Source: Viola odorata (lineage: Eukaryota; Streptophyta; Magnoliopsida; Malpighiales; Violaceae). Taken from it: DNA of 64,000 nucleotides. Each line of letters begins with the position of its first letter. Positions within the stretch are counted from its first letter, which is position 1. The translations under genes and the position numbers were made by a program. The DNA is taken from the NCBI GenBank assembly GCA_963691705.1, contig OY829539.1:48830327-48894326 (forward strand), read 5' to 3'. This document shows, in pieces, positions 33,784 to 45,800 of the stretch. The notes under the pieces are model-generated. The model saw nothing but the letters and a program-made list of their open reading frames with translations. It did not search any database and was not told the DNA's origin.

Positions 33784-34400
33784 ATGTGTTGTAAAATTTA
33801 TGTTATGAAACTTATTTATGTAAGAATTTCATTTTAGAATTAGTTTTCATTTAAATACATGCAATTTTAATTTAAGAATTAGTACAAATGTTTATGCTAG
33901 AATTTCATTGGATTTGTTTAATGTTTATGCTAGAATTTTAAATACGTTTTTTTATTGCTAGTTTTCGTTTAAATACATGTAATTTGTTTAATGTTTATGC
34001 TAGAATTTCATTTTTAAATCCGTTTATTTCATTGTAGTATTTGTTTAGAAATTTAAATGCATAAAATATATAGTATGAAACTTGTTAATCGAAGAATCAC
34101 ATCAATAGTAACTTATTTTTATAAAATATTTATTTTAATTTTTTCATAAAGAAAATTGATATTTTAAATGCACCATTACTTTTAAAAACAAAAACCCATA
34201 TCAAAAAAAATTTAAAAAAATTTAAAATTCTGGTCAGGCAGACCCGCCCGAATTTGGACGGGTTGACCCGTCCGAATTTGAACGGGTTGACCCGCCGTGT
34301 ACTGTTCACGGGTCGTCAACGGGTCGCGTGCGGGTCATGCTGACCCGTTTACGACCCATTTGACCCTCTGAAATTTTACCTTCATAAAGACAAAACATGC

Positions 34401-34418
34401 CAAAACGACGTCGTTTTG
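34401..34418. repeat. 18 bp palindrome in the hAT right subterminal region
   Basis: CAAAACGACGTCGTTTTG is a perfect palindrome. Its right arm is repeated directly afterwards as GACGTCGTTTT (34418-34428). It lies between GGGTC-rich blocks and could be a protein-binding site or cruciform; no function is shown. Confidence 0.7.
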
Positions 34419-34668
34419 ACGTCGTTTTACTTAACGGGTCAGATGGGTTGGGTCGGGTCGACCCGCTACCCTGTGGGTCAGAAACGTGTCGGGTCAGTTT
34501 GTGACCGTTGGGTCATGCTAAACGGGCGACCCGTTTGACACCCCTAGTTAATTTTAAATTATTTAGAATTAATTCTATCATTAATTACAAAAAGTGATTT
34601 TGAAAATTAAAATACGACAATTAAATAGCTAAAATTATTTCTCAAAAAAACACGACATGAGGAGAATA

Positions 34669-34855
34669 TTTAGTAATATTTTAAAATTCTTATATTAATT
34701 ACTAATATATAAAATGAATCTTATCTGACAGATAGGGAACTTGACGTCTGATGTGGTGAGAAGTAGGTAGGGAGCAGTTGTAGGGTCGGAAACAGTAGTA
34801 ATCACTAGTAAGCAGCACAGCACTCATTCTCAGCAGCCGGCATTACAGAGGCGAG
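34669..34855 (+). promoter_or_regulatory. CNX1 upstream region and 5' leader
   Basis: The short interval between the split MITE and the CNX1 start. AT-rich until about 34720, then GC-richer leader-like sequence. The nested transposons end less than 200 bp before the CNX1 ATG, so most of the original upstream DNA has been displaced by about 11.4 kb. No clear TATA box was assigned. Confidence 0.4.
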
Positions 34856-37800
34856 ATGATATCAGCGGAGGAGGCTCTGAAAATAGTTCTCAGAGTTAGC
34901 GAGCGGCTCGCTCCCGTCACCGTTCCTCTTCATGAAGCCTTAGGCAAGGTTGTTGCCCATGATATTCGCGCACCTGACCCGTTGCCTCCTTACCCTGCCT
35001 CCGTCAAGGACGGTTACGCCGTTATTGCTTCCGATGGCCCCGGCGATTATCCGGTGATCACCGAATCTCGTGCCGGAAACGATGGACTTGGAATCATTCT
35101 CACTCCTGGCACCGTTGCTTACGTCACCACCGGAGGTTTCGTTGCTTTCCATTTTCTCTGCGTATTTTTTTTTTATAAACAAAATTGAATTTAAAATGAG
35201 AATATTCTGTTCTGCTCAGGACCAATACCCGACGGTGCTGATGCTGTTGTTCAGGTGGAGGATACGGAGAAACTTGGACCAAACAGGGTTAGAATTTTGG
35301 TGCAAACTACCAAAGGTCTTGACATTCGTCCAGTGGTAATTTCTTTGCTTCTTTTAATCATTTCTTGTTCATTTACTGGAATAGACTACTAAAAAAATAA
35401 GTTATGATTAATTTGTGATTAGTTTATGTTTAGTTTATGTTTCTAGTTTCTACATTACAATTATATTAATGAAAACGTTTAATCACTTGATTTTTACTGT
35501 AGTTACTTTTTCATGCTGGTCTTCTTATTTTAAGTATTTACTTCTCAGGGATGTGATATTGAGCAAGATGATGTTGTGTTAAAATCTGGAGAAAGACTTG
35601 GTGCTTCAGAGATTGGTCTACTTGCCACTGTTGGTGTGGCGTCAGTGAAGGTGCTGTTTGCTTCTCAGATCGTGGTTGGTTGGTTGGTTAATTTGTTAAG
35701 TATCTAAAGTTCAATGCCGTTTTCCAGGTTTATCCTACACCTACTATTGCTGTGCTTTCCACTGGGGATGAACTTGTAGAGCCAACAACTGGTACTTTAT
35801 GTCGTGGCCAGGTTCTTGATAACTTCAACACTTTGTATCTGGAAGTAAATTTGTCTCAATATAGAATGGCATTGTACAATTTTCCGGAAGTTTCCATAAT
35901 GTGAATGCTTGGCATGAATGTGACCATTCACTTCATTGGAAGTTCCATTGATCTTTATTGAAATTGTGTAATATTTTCCATGTGCCTAACTGTTAGGTTT
36001 GAAGAATTACTGAATTGAGTTTTCTACAGATTAGAGACTCCAACCGTGCTATGTTACTAGCTGCTGCAGTGCAGCACCAATGCAAGGTTATTGACCTTGG
36101 AATTGCTAGAGATGAGAAAGAAGACCTTGAGAGGATCTTAGATGAAGCCTTTTCTGCCGGGATTCATATTCTTCTAACTTCTGGAGGTGTTTCCATGGGT
36201 GACAAGGATTTTGTCAAGCCATTGCTTGAAAGTAGAGGGACCGTTCATTTTAGTAAGGTCAGCAGTGCTGTTTCAGCATTGTTTAATTATTTATCTTTTA
36301 TTGTGATACTGTTCAGCATTTGTAGGCTATAACTTCTAGTAAGTTAACACTGTAGGTTATGACTTCTAGGATGATCAAATGGTATGCTACTGTATTTAAT
36401 CTTTAACTATCAATTTGATTTAGTTTGGCATTAATTGTCTGTTCAGATTTGCATGAAACCTGGTAAACCCCTGACATTTGCGGAGATCAATCCTAAACCA
36501 GCAGAAAATGTCACGCCAACAAAAATTCTTGCTTTTGGGTTACCTGGAAATCCAGTGAGCTGTCTAGTTGGTTTCCATCTCTTTGTAGTCCCTTCCCTCC
36601 GCCGTCTCGCTGGATGGACAAATTCAAACTTTCTGAGGTTTCTGAGACTTCTAAGATGTTGTTCCTTTTTTCTGATACCTATTCCAGTTGCTATCTATTC
36701 ATTGTTGAAAATCATACTTATGTAGATTTGACTATTAGATCCTATCCTTTATATCAGAGTGCAGGCTCGCCTTCACCAGTCAATAAAGACAGATCGAGTC
36801 CGGCCAGAGTTTCACCGTGCCATTATTACATGGAAGACCAATGATGGCTCTGGAAGTTCTGGGTAAGTTGTTTGTGGGGATTGGATTTTCAGACATGAAG
36901 GGTTGGGACTCGGGATTCCCTCCACAAACCTCAGCTCCTCTAGTTATTTAATGTGTTCAATTTTATTATCTCTGAATAACATTAAGATTTTGTGCGGACA
37001 TTAGATTTGTTGCTGAGAGCACTGGTCATCAGATGAGCAGCCGACTCTTAAGTATGAAATCAGCTAATGCTCTCTTAGAGTTGCCTGCAACAGGCAGTGT
37101 GATTCCTGCTGGAACATTCGTCTCAGCTATTGTGATTTCAGATATAAGCAGTAATGGTATCTTTGAGGGCGGCTTATCATCAGATTTAGTTTCTTTAAAT
37201 CAAACAAATACATCCAAGGAGACAACTTCTCATGGGTCTGGGCAGGCTGAGGTCAGAGTAGCTGTTCTAACTGTGAGTGACACTGTTGCAACAGGGGCAG
37301 GGCCTGATCGCAGGTATAATATGACTTGCTTGTCTTTTCAGCTAGTCCAAAATTTGAGTGTCCTTATGGTTATTTCATTACATGAATATTTAATGCATAG
37401 TATCATTGGTAGTTTCATATTTGGGATTCCGAAAAGACAGTGCATGGTGTTTGGCTCTTCGATTTCCATTCACTACCCATGAACTGAATTGAAATCAAGT
37501 GCCCTTTTCTTTCTTGGGAGTGCAAATCACTGATGAAACTTTTATCATTTTGATGGAATTCTTTTAAATCAGAAAGATTTTTTTTTTGGGTGAAGCTTTA
37601 TTTTTGGCTTTAATTCTGTGAAATGTTGAAATAATTGCATTAACCTTCCTGCATGCTTGCATGGAAGTTGACTATATCCATCATAGCAAAATTTTCATCA
37701 TTCATTTCCCGAGCCAGATAATATTTTAGTTACTAAAATTTATTAAAGTGCATTTCTATGGGAAATAAGAAAATTATTTATAGATTCCCTATCTAAATGC

Positions 37801-40800
37801 TGTGCATAGGAAATATATTTATTTGAAGAAATCTTCTGCTGTGCAATTTGTGTTGAGTTAAATTTTTCTCATATTTCAGGATTCCATTCATGTTGTACTT
37901 TTAATGGTGTGACTTTGGTAATATCATTTTATAATTTAAATCACTGGGGTGTGCTAACTTTTTAGTGAGATCATAAAATGTTTTATTCCTTTCCTTGGAT
38001 ACTACGACTAGAATTTCTTGACCTTGCAACCGATCTCCTTTGTATGTTTATCCAACTGTTCAATTTCCAACCCAAAATCTACAAGGAAGGATAAAAATAA
38101 ATGGAAACTCCTCACCAGAAGCAAATTATGAATGATTTTGGAATACCCTACCTGTGTATGAAACAGTCTGACTAAAACATTCATAATCATTGCCAGATAC
38201 ATGGCAAAAAGAACTGATTCCATATGCCTAGTTTATTTTTTCGACAGCTTGAAAGTAAACAACCTTATATAGTGCTTGCTACTTACATACTCCTTTGTGA
38301 TTTGTTTTCCTCCAAATTCTTTATCCAATGGAAAGTAAGAAGGTTTGCGGTTAAAAGTTCATGCATCTGGATACATCTCTTTAATTTAGTATTGTGAAAG
38401 GGATTTGTGGATGCTAAAGTTATTGAACAGAGTTGATGGTCCTTCTTATCATGGTGGATATGGAGGTGATGCACTCTGTTTATACTAGGGTGCTTGCTTT
38501 ATGCATGAATGCGGGGCTAAGGTTCCATTTGAGTTGGCAGCATGGAGCTTACTCTTTCTTGCATGGAAATAGTACTATATGAAGAAACTTAACACATGAT
38601 TTCTTGGGGACATACCTCCACTGAAAATGTAGGAATTGGCTCATGTGTTTGCACATGCATATTCAGGTGATTTTGTCTAAACTTCCATCCCCAGATTTAA
38701 ACTTTTGGTCCCTTCTAGTGACTTAGTTGATAACTTCCCTCTAAGATTTTCATTAAGATTCTGAGAACACCATTAGATAGTCAGATCCAAGGCCTCCAAA
38801 ATTGTATTTTGACTATGCCACAGCTTCTTGATTTCACATTGAAATTTGTGTCCATATCAAATATGTTTTTGCCACTATTTATACTTTTACGGCATCAAGA
38901 TACATCTTTTTGAATCATTGTTTCTGAAAGGTCACTTAATTGATGCTAAACAAAACAGCAAAGTTGATATTGCTCCTTGTTGAAGTCAAACATGTGAAGC
39001 ACTAACTACGTTGCAACAATATTTATCCAGAAAGTTATTTTGAACCTTTGATAGATCCTTCCTATGAATAAATGCTATTCCTTTTAGTTAAAATTACTAC
39101 CTGAATTATTAATATGTAACTGCATGCCTTGGCCTTGATTAACGTTTCCTTAGAATCCTCCTCATTGTTAGGACTCGGTCGACTGAAATATGTTTGTTGT
39201 GGATTGCTTTCACTTCTTTTTCTTGAAGTTTCATGTCAGAGGATCAAAATCAACACATGGGTTGCTTGTATTCTAATTCCTAACTTTGCAGCTAATTTTC
39301 ATATGTAGCATTGAAACCATTAAATTAAAACAGATTGGTGCTTTCCCCTCTTGTGCTGGATATTTATGATTACTATAGATCTCTGTATACTATCTGTTCC
39401 TATGCTACTGTGATGTCGGACACCAATTACAATGGATCTTGGACAAGATTGCATGATAGAAAATAATTCCTTATACAAGAGGGATACTAACAATGGAAAA
39501 CAAGTTCCCTGCAGGAGAACATATAATATATATAGAAGATTACACACTTCCTATGATTGGGGGTGGCAATTAAAGCAATTCTTAGAGAAGAGATTATGAA
39601 AGATCAAGAAGAATACCCAAATTCTCCTTTCATAAGTGAAAGCTTTTGTCTATGATTACATGCTTTATAATCCTAAGAACATGGTAACAAAAGATGGAAG
39701 AATATGAATTCCTCATTAATATACATATTAACTGCTAATTAGAAGAACAAGCCAAGTGTTCCTAAATAGGATGAAATATACCTAAGCAATAGCATAGCTT
39801 CATTATTGATACGACAACAAAATTAATTGATAGTTCTTCCTTATACCGTGCATCTTTCCTATTTTATCTTGGCTCTTTAAGTCACTAATCTCAAGAATGT
39901 GCAAATTTACAGTGGCCCTCGGGCAGTTTCAGTTGTGAATTCCTCTTCAGAGAAGTTAGGAGGAGCAAGAGTTGTTTCAACGGCTGTGGTCTCAGATGAT
40001 GTGGGCAAGATTAAAGAAGTTTTGCAGAGATGGTGTGATGTTGATAGAATAGATCTGGCCCTTACCCTAGGTAAGATATAGTATCCAGTTTTCCAACTTC
40101 ATATCTTGTATTATCCTTTAATTATTTCCTCTCGTCTTGAGTTTTTTTCTACCTTTTCTAAACTTTTTGTTCCATTGATAAAGGTGGCACTGGCTTCACC
40201 CCTAGAGATGTGACTCCTGAAGCTACCAAGGAATTGATTGAAAGGGAAACACCTGGGCTTCTGCATGTTATGATGCAAGCAAGTTTAAAGGTATTGATAA
40301 CATTGTCTGTTTGAGCCATACACATGCTATTGTGGATATCTTGTCTGACACACATCTATCCATCTCTTGTGCCTGCATTTGCGAGTAGGAATGAATGTGT
40401 TACTGTACCTGCAGTGGGGATATTGAATTGTTTTTGGCAGTGTGAGGTTTTTTCTTTAGATCGTATATTCACACTGCAAACACTTGTACATTATGGCTGG
40501 AGGCCTTACATTCAACATTATAGTATTTGATCATATGATGGCTCTTTGACATTTTCCAGTTCACAACTGCAAAATTCCTCTTTGACAAGAAAATTCTCCA
40601 TACTCTTGTCTATTGCTCTTAGGGACTATTGTCATCACACCTTTTTGGGAAAGGCAGGGTGGATTGAAACTGATTAAAACCTTAGCCATGGGATGGTGAC
40701 TGTTGTTTTAGAAAATGTGTTAGGTATCTCTGGTAGCTTGACATTGATATTCTGGACTTATCAGAATTGTCACTAGAGTTGCAGGTTTTCTGTCACTTGT

Positions 40801-41518
40801 AATAACTTGGTAAGCTTCAGCAGGCCTGTCTGGAGCATATTATATTTTGTTGTTATGTTAAACCTCTTAGGATTGGAAGTCAAAACTCTTAATTTTGAGA
40901 TGCAATAGGCAGTTTATATGCTTTTGTTGTGCCTTCTAGAAGCAGATTCTTTGCTTTAATTGAGTATGCAATACAATGAAAATGCAGTCTTGTGCGTGCT
41001 ATTCAATCTTATATGGCTGGGTTGGGCATATGCTGGAGGAATTGGGAGTGAAGCTGTAATTAACTGCTCTAAATTGAATAATGGGTCTTTTTACTAATTC
41101 CTCCCCCCCTCCCTTCTGGAGCAGGTAACACCATTTGCTATGTTATCACGCTCTGCAGCAGGAATAAGAGGGTCAACGTTGGTAAGACTGCAGTTTCGTG
41201 TTGAATTGCTTCTCTTCTAATTTGTAACGCAGAAGGGTATTATCCTTAAAGTTCATTTGCAAACGCTCATGTTATTTTCTTTTGTGGTCTTGTACTCAGA
41301 TTATCAATATGCCCGGGAATCCTAATGCGGTTGCGGAGTGCATGGAGGCCTTGTTGCCTGCCTTGAAGCATGCATTAAAGCAGATAAGGGGAGACAAGAG
41401 AGAGAAGCATCCACGACACCTTCCTCATGCTCTAGGTGCGCCAGCAGATACGTGGGAACACAGCCATAAGCTGGCTTCTAAAAGTGGTGCAGAACCTGGC
41501 TGTTCATGCTCCCATTAA
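34856..41518 (+). CDS. CNX1: Molybdopterin molybdotransferase/adenylyltransferase CNX1
   Basis: Catalyses the last two steps of molybdenum cofactor synthesis: the C-terminal G domain (MogA-like) adenylylates molybdopterin and the N-terminal E domain (MoeA-like) inserts molybdate. Exons: 34856-35135, 35220-35335, 35549-35650, 35728-35811, 36030-36257, 36447-36637, 36758-36862, 37005-37313, 39913-40070, 40184-40290, 41125-41181, 41300-41518. All are GT-AG and in phase, giving 651 residues (Arabidopsis CNX1 about 670 by memory). The E domain (about 1-440) has [26 protein letters not shown] and [14 protein letters not shown]. The G domain (from about 449) has [30 protein letters not shown] and [11 protein letters not shown]. 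It is the plant fusion order E-G. Intron 8 is 2.6 kb and lies inside the G domain. The protein acts in the cytosol on the cytoskeleton. It appears intact. Confidence 0.96.
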
Positions 41519-42108
41519 AGTACAGCGATTGCCGCAGAATATTGTAGTTTAAGCTGAGATCCTGTTCCTTCCTCAAAATTTTACTTGTATCAATGGCTTA
41601 ACTTTTTCGTTTCTGGAGATGAGTTGATCAAATTACTCATTCTGGTTTTTCATTCCCGTCTTTGTATAATCTTCCCTGTTTTATACCGAAACTACACGGG
41701 TCGCAAATGTTGGAGTGTATTTTATTAGTACCATAAAATAAATAGCAACAGCCAAACATTCCAATGGAGACTTGCATACCTATGGATCTTTAGTTTCTGA
41801 AACTTTTGTTTATTGTTAGACACCTTCCCTGGACGTTTTCTTTACCCTCCCAGCAGCAGACCGGAAGTAATGCAACGGAGTATTTGTGTGGCTAACCATT
41901 GAGCCGTGATCGTTAATGGGCTTCCTTTGGCCCTTTTCAGAAAATAGGCCCTTGGGCTATTATAATCATGTTGGATTATCAAAATCAAATAGTGAAAAAG
42001 TGAGGTGAGTCCCCCCTTCCTACTACACCGTAGTCCGACTCCGTGCACAGAGGCATTATTAACCAATTACAGAAACAAATCCCTAACAACAGCAACAAGA
42101 AGAAGAAC
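41519..42108. other. CNX1 3' flank and BPM promoter/leader
   Basis: The spacer between two plus-strand genes. 41519-about 41750 should be CNX1 3' UTR. About 41985-42108 is purine-rich leader sequence before the BPM ATG. The frame upstream of 42109 is open to a GTG at 42043 but has no ATG. No repeats seen. Confidence 0.5.
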
Positions 42109-44597
42109 ATGAAGAATGCATTAACATCACCAAGCACCTCGCGGTCGGTGACGGAGACGGTGAATGGATCGCACCAGCTGGTGATCGAAGGGTATTCCCT
42201 CGCGAAAGGTATGGGGGTAGGGAAGCACATTGCTAGCGAGAATTTTACCGTCGGAGGTTTCCAGTGGGCAATCTACTTCTACCCCGACGGCAAAAATCCA
42301 GAGGACAATTCCGCCTACGTCTCCGTCTTCATCGCTCTTGCCAGCGAAGGTACCGACGTCAGAGCACTCTTCCACCTCTCTCTCCTTGACCAGAGCGGCA
42401 AAGGCAATCATAAAGTTCATAGTCATTTCGATCGTTCCCTCGAAAGTGGACCCTACACTCTCAAGTATCGCGGCAGCATGTGGTATGATTCTCTTTCTTG
42501 GTGATGATGTTGGGTATTTTTTTTCTTAGTTATCAATCCAGAAATGAAAAGAAATTGAGAGGAAAAGTTAAACCCCTTAGTTTAATTCTTGCTTTTATGT
42601 TTATAATTCAGGGGATACAAACGCTTTTTCAGGCGTGCAATGCTTGAAACCTCTGATTACCTTAAGGATGATTGCTTGAAAATCAATTGTACTGTTGGAG
42701 TTGTGGTTTCCACCGTTGATTGTCCTCGCTTACACTCCATTCAGGTTCCAGAATCTGATATAGGAGCTCAGTTTGGTGTGCTGCTTGAGAACATGGAAGG
42801 TTCTGATGTTATGTTTGACGTGGATGGCCAAAAGTTTAATGCTCATAAGTTGGTCTTAGCAGCAAGATCGCCCTTCTTTCGTTCTAAATTCTTTCCGGCT
42901 GGAGAGGAGGAAAAGCAGGAAATATCTATTACTGATGTAGAACCTCAGGTTTTCAAGGCCATGCTGCACTTTATCTACTGTGATACCCTTACTGACGAGG
43001 TGGACATGGACACATCTACCTCCTCTTGTGTTTCCTTAGTATCTGAAACTTTAGCGGGAAAGTTGTTAGCAGCTGCAGACACATATGGTCTGGACAGACT
43101 CAGATTGATGTGTGAATCTCATCTTTGCAAGGATATCTCCGTAAATTCTGTGGCAAGCATTTTGGCCCTGGCTGATTCTCATCATGCTATACAACTGAAA
43201 AATGCGTGCCTAAAGTTTGCTTCAGAAAACCTTGCAGGTAGGTTTTTCCTCTATATTTTCTCATACTTGAATTGTCTATAGTTTCTATAGAAGCAAATCT
43301 TGTTGGAGGAGCAAGGATGTTGTCTTTGTGAGGTTTCTCTATTGTGGACATTCCTTGACACATGCACAAATAACTTTAGATGTGTGAATTTATATGTAGG
43401 AATAGAAACACAATTGTGCAATTAAATCTCATTTACTTTTCTCTGGGGTGTGTATGGTAAACATGGGGTAGGAAATTATGGCTAAATTTAACTGAGGTTG
43501 AAGCAAGATCTAATAAAGGAATTTAATGTTAGGAGAAGATTTTCTAATGCCTACAATAGACTGATGGAAACAAGGCTCTTATTGTATTCTTCCAGAAGGG
43601 AAAACTATTTCATATTATTTGCCGTGCCTTATAGTTTATTTATATGCTTGATACTATTGTCTTTTTGTTCCTAAGCCTCTGTAAGGCAATTATTAGTGGC
43701 ACCTTTTCCCTTGGAGATGAGATACCCAAGCTATGAATGCATCTTCAAAATGATATCCAATCTTAAAATTCGGTGTCCGTGCCTCTGGGCATGTTGATGA
43801 ACAACCTATAGTTTGCAATCAACAAGTTTAGGGTTTGACAGAACTAGTGTTTGTAAACTGACCAATTTGCGGGACACCAAGTTATTGCTGTTTTGTTCTC
43901 CCGGGGTGATCTGACGTTTGCAAGTCTGACTTCATAGTGTTATGATCTTGATCAACTGTTTTCCTAGGTTGCCTGTCTTATCAATCAAACTATCCAGCTT
44001 GCTTACTGATTTTTGCTTACTTTTCCCTCCAGCCCTTAATTTTTTATTGCATTCTTTTTTGCTTCTCCTGATGCTGTGTTATTCTTATTATTTCCCCTTG
44101 TTAATTGAATAGCTCTTATCATAATTCATTGTAACTTTCCTTTGTGATGGAGAAGTCTGATTCTTTTTAAGGCTTCCTCATTTACTAGTTTGGTTTTGCC
44201 CATACACTTAAGAATACTGTTCTCCAACTACAGTCAGCAAACACTGCAATTTTTTTGACCTCCACTTGCTTCCTTCTCTTATAAATTTTCAACCCAAATT
44301 ACTTCTCTTTATGTATGATATCTATGTTATGTATAAAGTTTGCTGATTATAGTATGGATGTTTGTGGTTGACATCCGTTGTCTCATTCTTGATTGGTCAT
44401 TTAAATTGGCAGCTGTAATGCGGTCAGATGGATTTGAATACCTCAAGGAGAATTGCCCATTGCTGCAGTTGGAGCTTCTGAAGACTGTGGCCGGTTGTGA
44501 GGAGGAATGCAGCAGCGGAGGAAAGTCCAGAAGTGTGTGGGCTCAATTATCAGATGGTGATACTGCCGGTGGCAGGAGGGTTAGACAAAGAACCTAA
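42109..44597 (+). CDS. BPM: BTB/POZ and MATH domain protein (BPM family)
   Basis: A substrate adaptor for CUL3-RING ubiquitin ligases: the MATH domain binds substrates (in Arabidopsis, homeodomain, ERF/AP2 and MYB factors) and the BTB domain binds CUL3. Exons 42109-42482, 42612-43237 and 44413-44597, in phase, give 394 residues, a normal BPM length. ATG 42109 gives [24 protein letters not shown] is about residues 12-150 ([40 protein letters not shown]). BTB starts near 187 ([20 protein letters not shown]) and is followed by helical BACK-like sequence. The C-terminus ends [20 protein letters not shown]. This resembles the BPM4-like branch, but paralogue assignment is uncertain. Intron 2 is about 1.2 kb. 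It looks intact. Confidence 0.95.
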
Positions 44598-45427
44598 TGT
44601 TTTGATGCCTCTTTGTAAATCCAGGTATTGACTAAAAAGGTTGCAAGAGAAAAAAGGGTGCTGGTGAAATGCTGTTGTTAGATTGTGTGATTGCCGTGTA
44701 AGCCACTAATGTTTCCGAACAGGCATGATGCAGTGCTCTATGTTCTTACTTTCGCCTGTAACGTTTACTAACAAATCCAGTTGCTCAAGTGGAGAAGGAT
44801 AATGATCTTCCTTCAATTTGTAATAGTCTTCTTTTTTTCATCTCTTCCTTCAAAGTGTAATTGATGTAGCTTCTTGTTCTCTCAGCTCCGACACAGTCTC
44901 AGTTCGATTAGAATTATGATATTAGCATTTTTTTTTTGACAGAATGTTCTTCCGACTTTCTTTTTGACAACTTGTTATATAGCAGTTGCAGGTAGGTGAA
45001 AGAAAACTAGGGCAATGGCAGAATTAATATTCTCGTGCTTTTGGCATAAATGCGCCATTGCATGCGTGAATTGATTGAAAAGGGGATTTTTTTTTAAAAA
45101 TACATACCCTTTTAAAAGAATATTTTCAGTTTCTGAATTAATTAGACGTGTGGAATTGCCGCGTGGGTTAGTAGTTAAGGCCGAGGCCTGAAGTCAGAAG
45201 TCAGAAGTCAGAACTCAGAACTGATTAAGGAAAACTTTTTATGTCGGTGAATCTAAGGAACTTGCCCGGCAAGGAAAACAAAAACATATAAATAAGCAAC
45301 ATCTGACAGTCACATACCAAAATACGAAAACACAGAAGTTAAACGCAAGTTCTAAACTTGTGTGTTTGTTGGAGTGGGAGGAGGTGAACAACGATCATCG
45401 GAGGAGGTGAACAACGATCGGGGGAAG
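44598..45427. other. Intergenic
   Basis: BPM 3' flank, then AT-rich spacer. A short GC-richer patch near 45155-45220 (GCGTGGGTTAGTAGTTAAGG followed by an AAGTCAG tandem repeat) might be a decayed tRNA-derived SINE fragment, but no B box or tail is clear. No gene seen. Confidence 0.45.
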
Positions 45428-45800
45428 ATGAAGAAGGTGATGGCGATGTCGACGACGGAATGGTGCCCTCACTGTCTCCAGTTCTGCAACTCTAGATGCG
45501 ATGGCTTCTTCCTGTAAGTAAATCGATTTTACTTTTATAAATTTAAAATCTTGCAAGACCCATAATTTTCTTTTCAAGTAATTTAGTTTTATTTATATAT
45601 ATATATATTATATATTCTTACGCAATCTTTATATATATTACAGTTCTTGCGCTATGTGCGGTAGGGTTTATGGTGAGGTGAATTGCACGAACATGAAGGA
45701 AGGGCAGAAGTTGAAATCCAAGAATTCAAGATTCAAGAAAGATAAAAGGAGGAAGAAGAACACCATCGCGCCACCAGAACATGCTTTCGTACAAGATTGA
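45428..45800 (+). CDS. Small zinc-ribbon-like protein, 80 residues
   Basis: Two exons: 45428-45513 and 45644-45800, with a GTAAGT donor, TTACAG acceptor, and phases that join precisely. The N-terminal half has WCPHCLQFCNSRCDGFF then SCAMCGRVYGEVNC across the junction. The paired C-x2-C motifs about 15-17 residues apart look like the zinc ribbon at the start of TFIIB/Brf1-type factors. The C-terminal half is highly basic (KLKSKNSRFKKDKRRKKN), suggesting nuclear or nucleic-acid contact. No cyclin-fold TFIIB core follows, so it is either a stand-alone ribbon or a fragment of a larger gene captured here. ATG 45428 is the first in frame; inner ATGs follow at codons 5 and 7. Expression is not shown by the sequence. 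Confidence 0.55.
45590..45642. repeat. AT-repeat tract in intron
   Basis: Alternating TA/AT runs in the single intron of the zinc-ribbon-like gene, ending just before the acceptor at 45643. A microsatellite likely to vary in length. Confidence 0.7.

Larger units (their letters stand above)
23424..34554 (+). mobile_element. hAT element, 11.1 kb including a nested retroelement
   Basis: The element runs 23432-34546 with the 8 bp target duplication GTTAATTT (23424-23431 and 34547-34554). Ends are inverted: TAGGGGTGTCAAAATGGGTC and, read inwards from the right, TAGGGGTGTCAAACGGGTCG. Both subterminal regions (23445-23600 and 34235-34530) are packed with GACCCG/CGGGTC and GACCCA motifs on both strands, as in hAT transposase-binding arrays. 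Without the retroelement and its duplicated GCACC it is 3857 bp. It encodes a BED finger and a dimerisation domain on the plus strand but not the catalytic core, so it needs a helper transposase. Confidence 0.93.
23280..34666. mobile_element. Stowaway-like MITE split by an hAT insertion
   Basis: The left part (23280-23431) begins CTCCTTCCAAATTTTATTAG then ATGTCGTTTTTTTA. The right part (34547-34666) ends, read inwards on the minus strand, TTCTCCTCATGTCGTGTTTT. TA flanks both ends (23278-23279, 34667-34668). Subtracting the hAT element and one copy of its 8 bp target duplication leaves 264 bp, close to the 260 bp MITE at 4519. This is the outermost layer of the nest. Confidence 0.65.

Noticed and set aside
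37314..39912. Possible nested gene in the 2.6 kb CNX1 intron 8
   Set aside because: Short minus-strand frames (for example 38008-38223 and 39320-39547) have no motifs or splice logic; ordinary intron sequence.
45155..45220. Possible tRNA or SINE promoter (GGTTAGTAGTTAAGG)
   Set aside because: Only an A-box-like phrase is present; no B box, cloverleaf or target duplication could be made out.
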